A stretch of 38,163 nucleotides of DNA. It comes from Zelonia costaricensis. Taxonomy: Eukaryota; Euglenozoa; Kinetoplastea; Trypanosomatida; Trypanosomatidae. The notes beneath the pieces are model-generated. The model had not been told where the DNA came from, searched no databases, and saw nothing but the letters and a program-made list of their open reading frames with translations. Of this stretch, positions 37,640-38,163 are shown piece by piece. The translations under genes were made by a program, and so were the position numbers. Numbering within the stretch: position 1 is the first letter of the stretch; every line of letters starts with the position of its first letter. The stretch is taken from NCBI GenBank assembly GCA_030849075.1, contig JASAOO010003300.1, positions 1 to 38,163 of the forward strand, in the 5' to 3' direction.

Positions 37640-37686
37640 CTTCCTTAAGCACTTCTCCGTGCCCCCTTCGTGTACTGCACCACCAG
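37640..37686 (+). promoter_or_regulatory. Candidate polypyrimidine tract and trans-splice acceptor for the partial gene
   Basis: A pyrimidine-rich stretch is followed by AG at 37685-37686, and a (CCT)n-like tract at 37709-37738 by AG at 37777-37778. No ATG lies between 37687 and 37786. Confidence 0.35.
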
Positions 37687-37785
37687 CGCCTCCCCAGTCC
37701 GCTCTCCGTCCTGCCCGTCCTCCTCCTCCTCCTCCTCCGCCCACACTGCTCGCTGACGTACTGCAACGCTTCTGGGAGGTGCGTC

Positions 37786-38163
37786 ATGTCGACGGAGGCG
37801 TACCAGGGCTGCCCGCTCAGCCCCAAGCGGTGGCTGGCGCGTCCCACTCATGGGGCGCAGCCGGTGGAGGAGCTTTGCAGCTCTGGCTCTTTCCGCCTCT
37901 TGAGCGGCTCGCGTCTTGGCAGCGACCACAGCGAGGTGACGGCGGACACGCTGTCGAGTGGCGGCCACAGCCCCCGCTCGCTGTCTTTTCTCTTTAGCGC
38001 CGTCGCTGGGACCGCACTGACCCCGCTTCGCAAGCACACGGCGAGGACCTCGAGGCGGCTGCAGGGCACCCGCTGTGGCCCCGCCGTCGCGGCCCTCGCT
38101 GCCGTCTGCCTCCTGGTGCTGGTGGTTGTGTGCTGCATAACGGACGACGACATTGCCGCGACG
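37786..38163 (+). CDS. 5' part of a single-pass membrane protein, truncated by the window end
   Basis: A frame of 126 codons starts at ATG 37786 (context CGTCATGTCG) and stays open to the last base. The N-terminus is soluble and Ser/Gly-rich (MSTEAYQGCPLSPKRWLARP). A basic patch with seven Lys/Arg/His in about 14 residues (82-96) precedes a hydrophobic segment at about 97-118 (GPAVAALAAVCLLVLVVVCC), then DDD. By the positive-inside rule this is a type II topology: about 95 residues in the cytosol and the rest in the lumen or outside. That arrangement is common in Golgi glycosyltransferases and other anchored enzymes, but the catalytic part, if any, lies outside the window. Coding is supported by GC-rich third positions, the first-ATG position after pyrimidine tracts, and the strand shared with all other genes. 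Confidence 0.7.
   Translation, partial: MSTEAYQGCPLSPKRWLARPTHGAQPVEELCSSGSFRLLSGSRLGSDHSEVTADTLSSGGHSPRSLSFLFSAVAGTALTPLRKHTARTSRRLQGTRCGPAVAALAAVCLLVLVVVCCITDDDIAAT

Larger units (their letters stand above)
36055..37785. other. Intergenic region between the RING gene and the partial membrane-protein gene
   Basis: The longest spacer here, about 1.7 kb, without a supported gene. It has a G8 run right after the stop codon, TG-rich DNA at 36165-36184, a CA tract at 36596-36628, many C-runs, and one undetermined base at 37192. An open frame across 36364-37317 begins with TTG, reads through the CA repeat and includes the undetermined base. Confidence 0.6.

Noticed and set aside
1..38163. A bacterial-type operon, CRISPR array or phage-like system
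   Set aside because: There are no spaced direct repeats, ribosome binding sites or phage genes. Gene content and splice signals are eukaryotic.

Overview
This window looks like nuclear chromosomal DNA from a trypanosomatid of the Leishmania type (subfamily Leishmaniinae); the exact species cannot be decided from the sequence. The signs are very high GC content, long intron-free reading frames with GC-rich third positions, every convincing gene on the same strand, gaps of 0.4-1.7 kb between genes, and pyrimidine tracts followed by AG just upstream of nearly every start codon. The last are the usual acceptors for spliced-leader trans-splicing. CA/TG microsatellites and Ala/Pro/Ser-rich inserts in otherwise conserved proteins also fit. 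The whole window reads as part of one directional (polycistronic) gene cluster on the + strand. I see no tRNA, rRNA, CRISPR array, transposase or strand switch.

Layout, left to right: (1) a HAD-superfamily phosphatase-like protein (1148-2956); (2) an unannotated protein that I read as a catalytically dead endonuclease/exonuclease/phosphatase (EEP) fold resembling TDP2 (3753-5750); (3) a 1925-residue USP48-like deubiquitinase with three Cys-x-His-Gly modules, a ubiquitin-like domain and a C-terminal NZF zinc finger (7030-12807); (4) a leucine-rich-repeat protein (14136-15416); (5) a large low-complexity protein (15806-18571); (6) a protein with one LysM domain near each end (19807-22539); (7) eIF2A (23641-25311); (8) an APE1/exonuclease III-type AP endonuclease (26667-27926); (9) a putative mitochondrial protein of unknown function (29334-31100); (10) a long coiled-coil protein (32660-34567); (11) an RBX1-like RING-H2 protein (35494-36054); (12) the 5' part of a single-pass membrane protein that runs off the window end (37786-38163).

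The genes do not form a pathway-specific operon, as expected of trypanosomatid clusters. Two are in the ubiquitin system (deubiquitinase, cullin-RING subunit), two share the EEP fold (one active DNA-repair enzyme, one apparently dead), and one is a translation factor. Several reading frames stay open upstream of the true start; I placed starts at the first ATG after a plausible trans-splice acceptor. Control is presumably post-transcriptional. The intergenic regions show a directional texture: G-runs and (TG)n tend to follow stop codons, while C-runs and (CA)n tend to precede starts.
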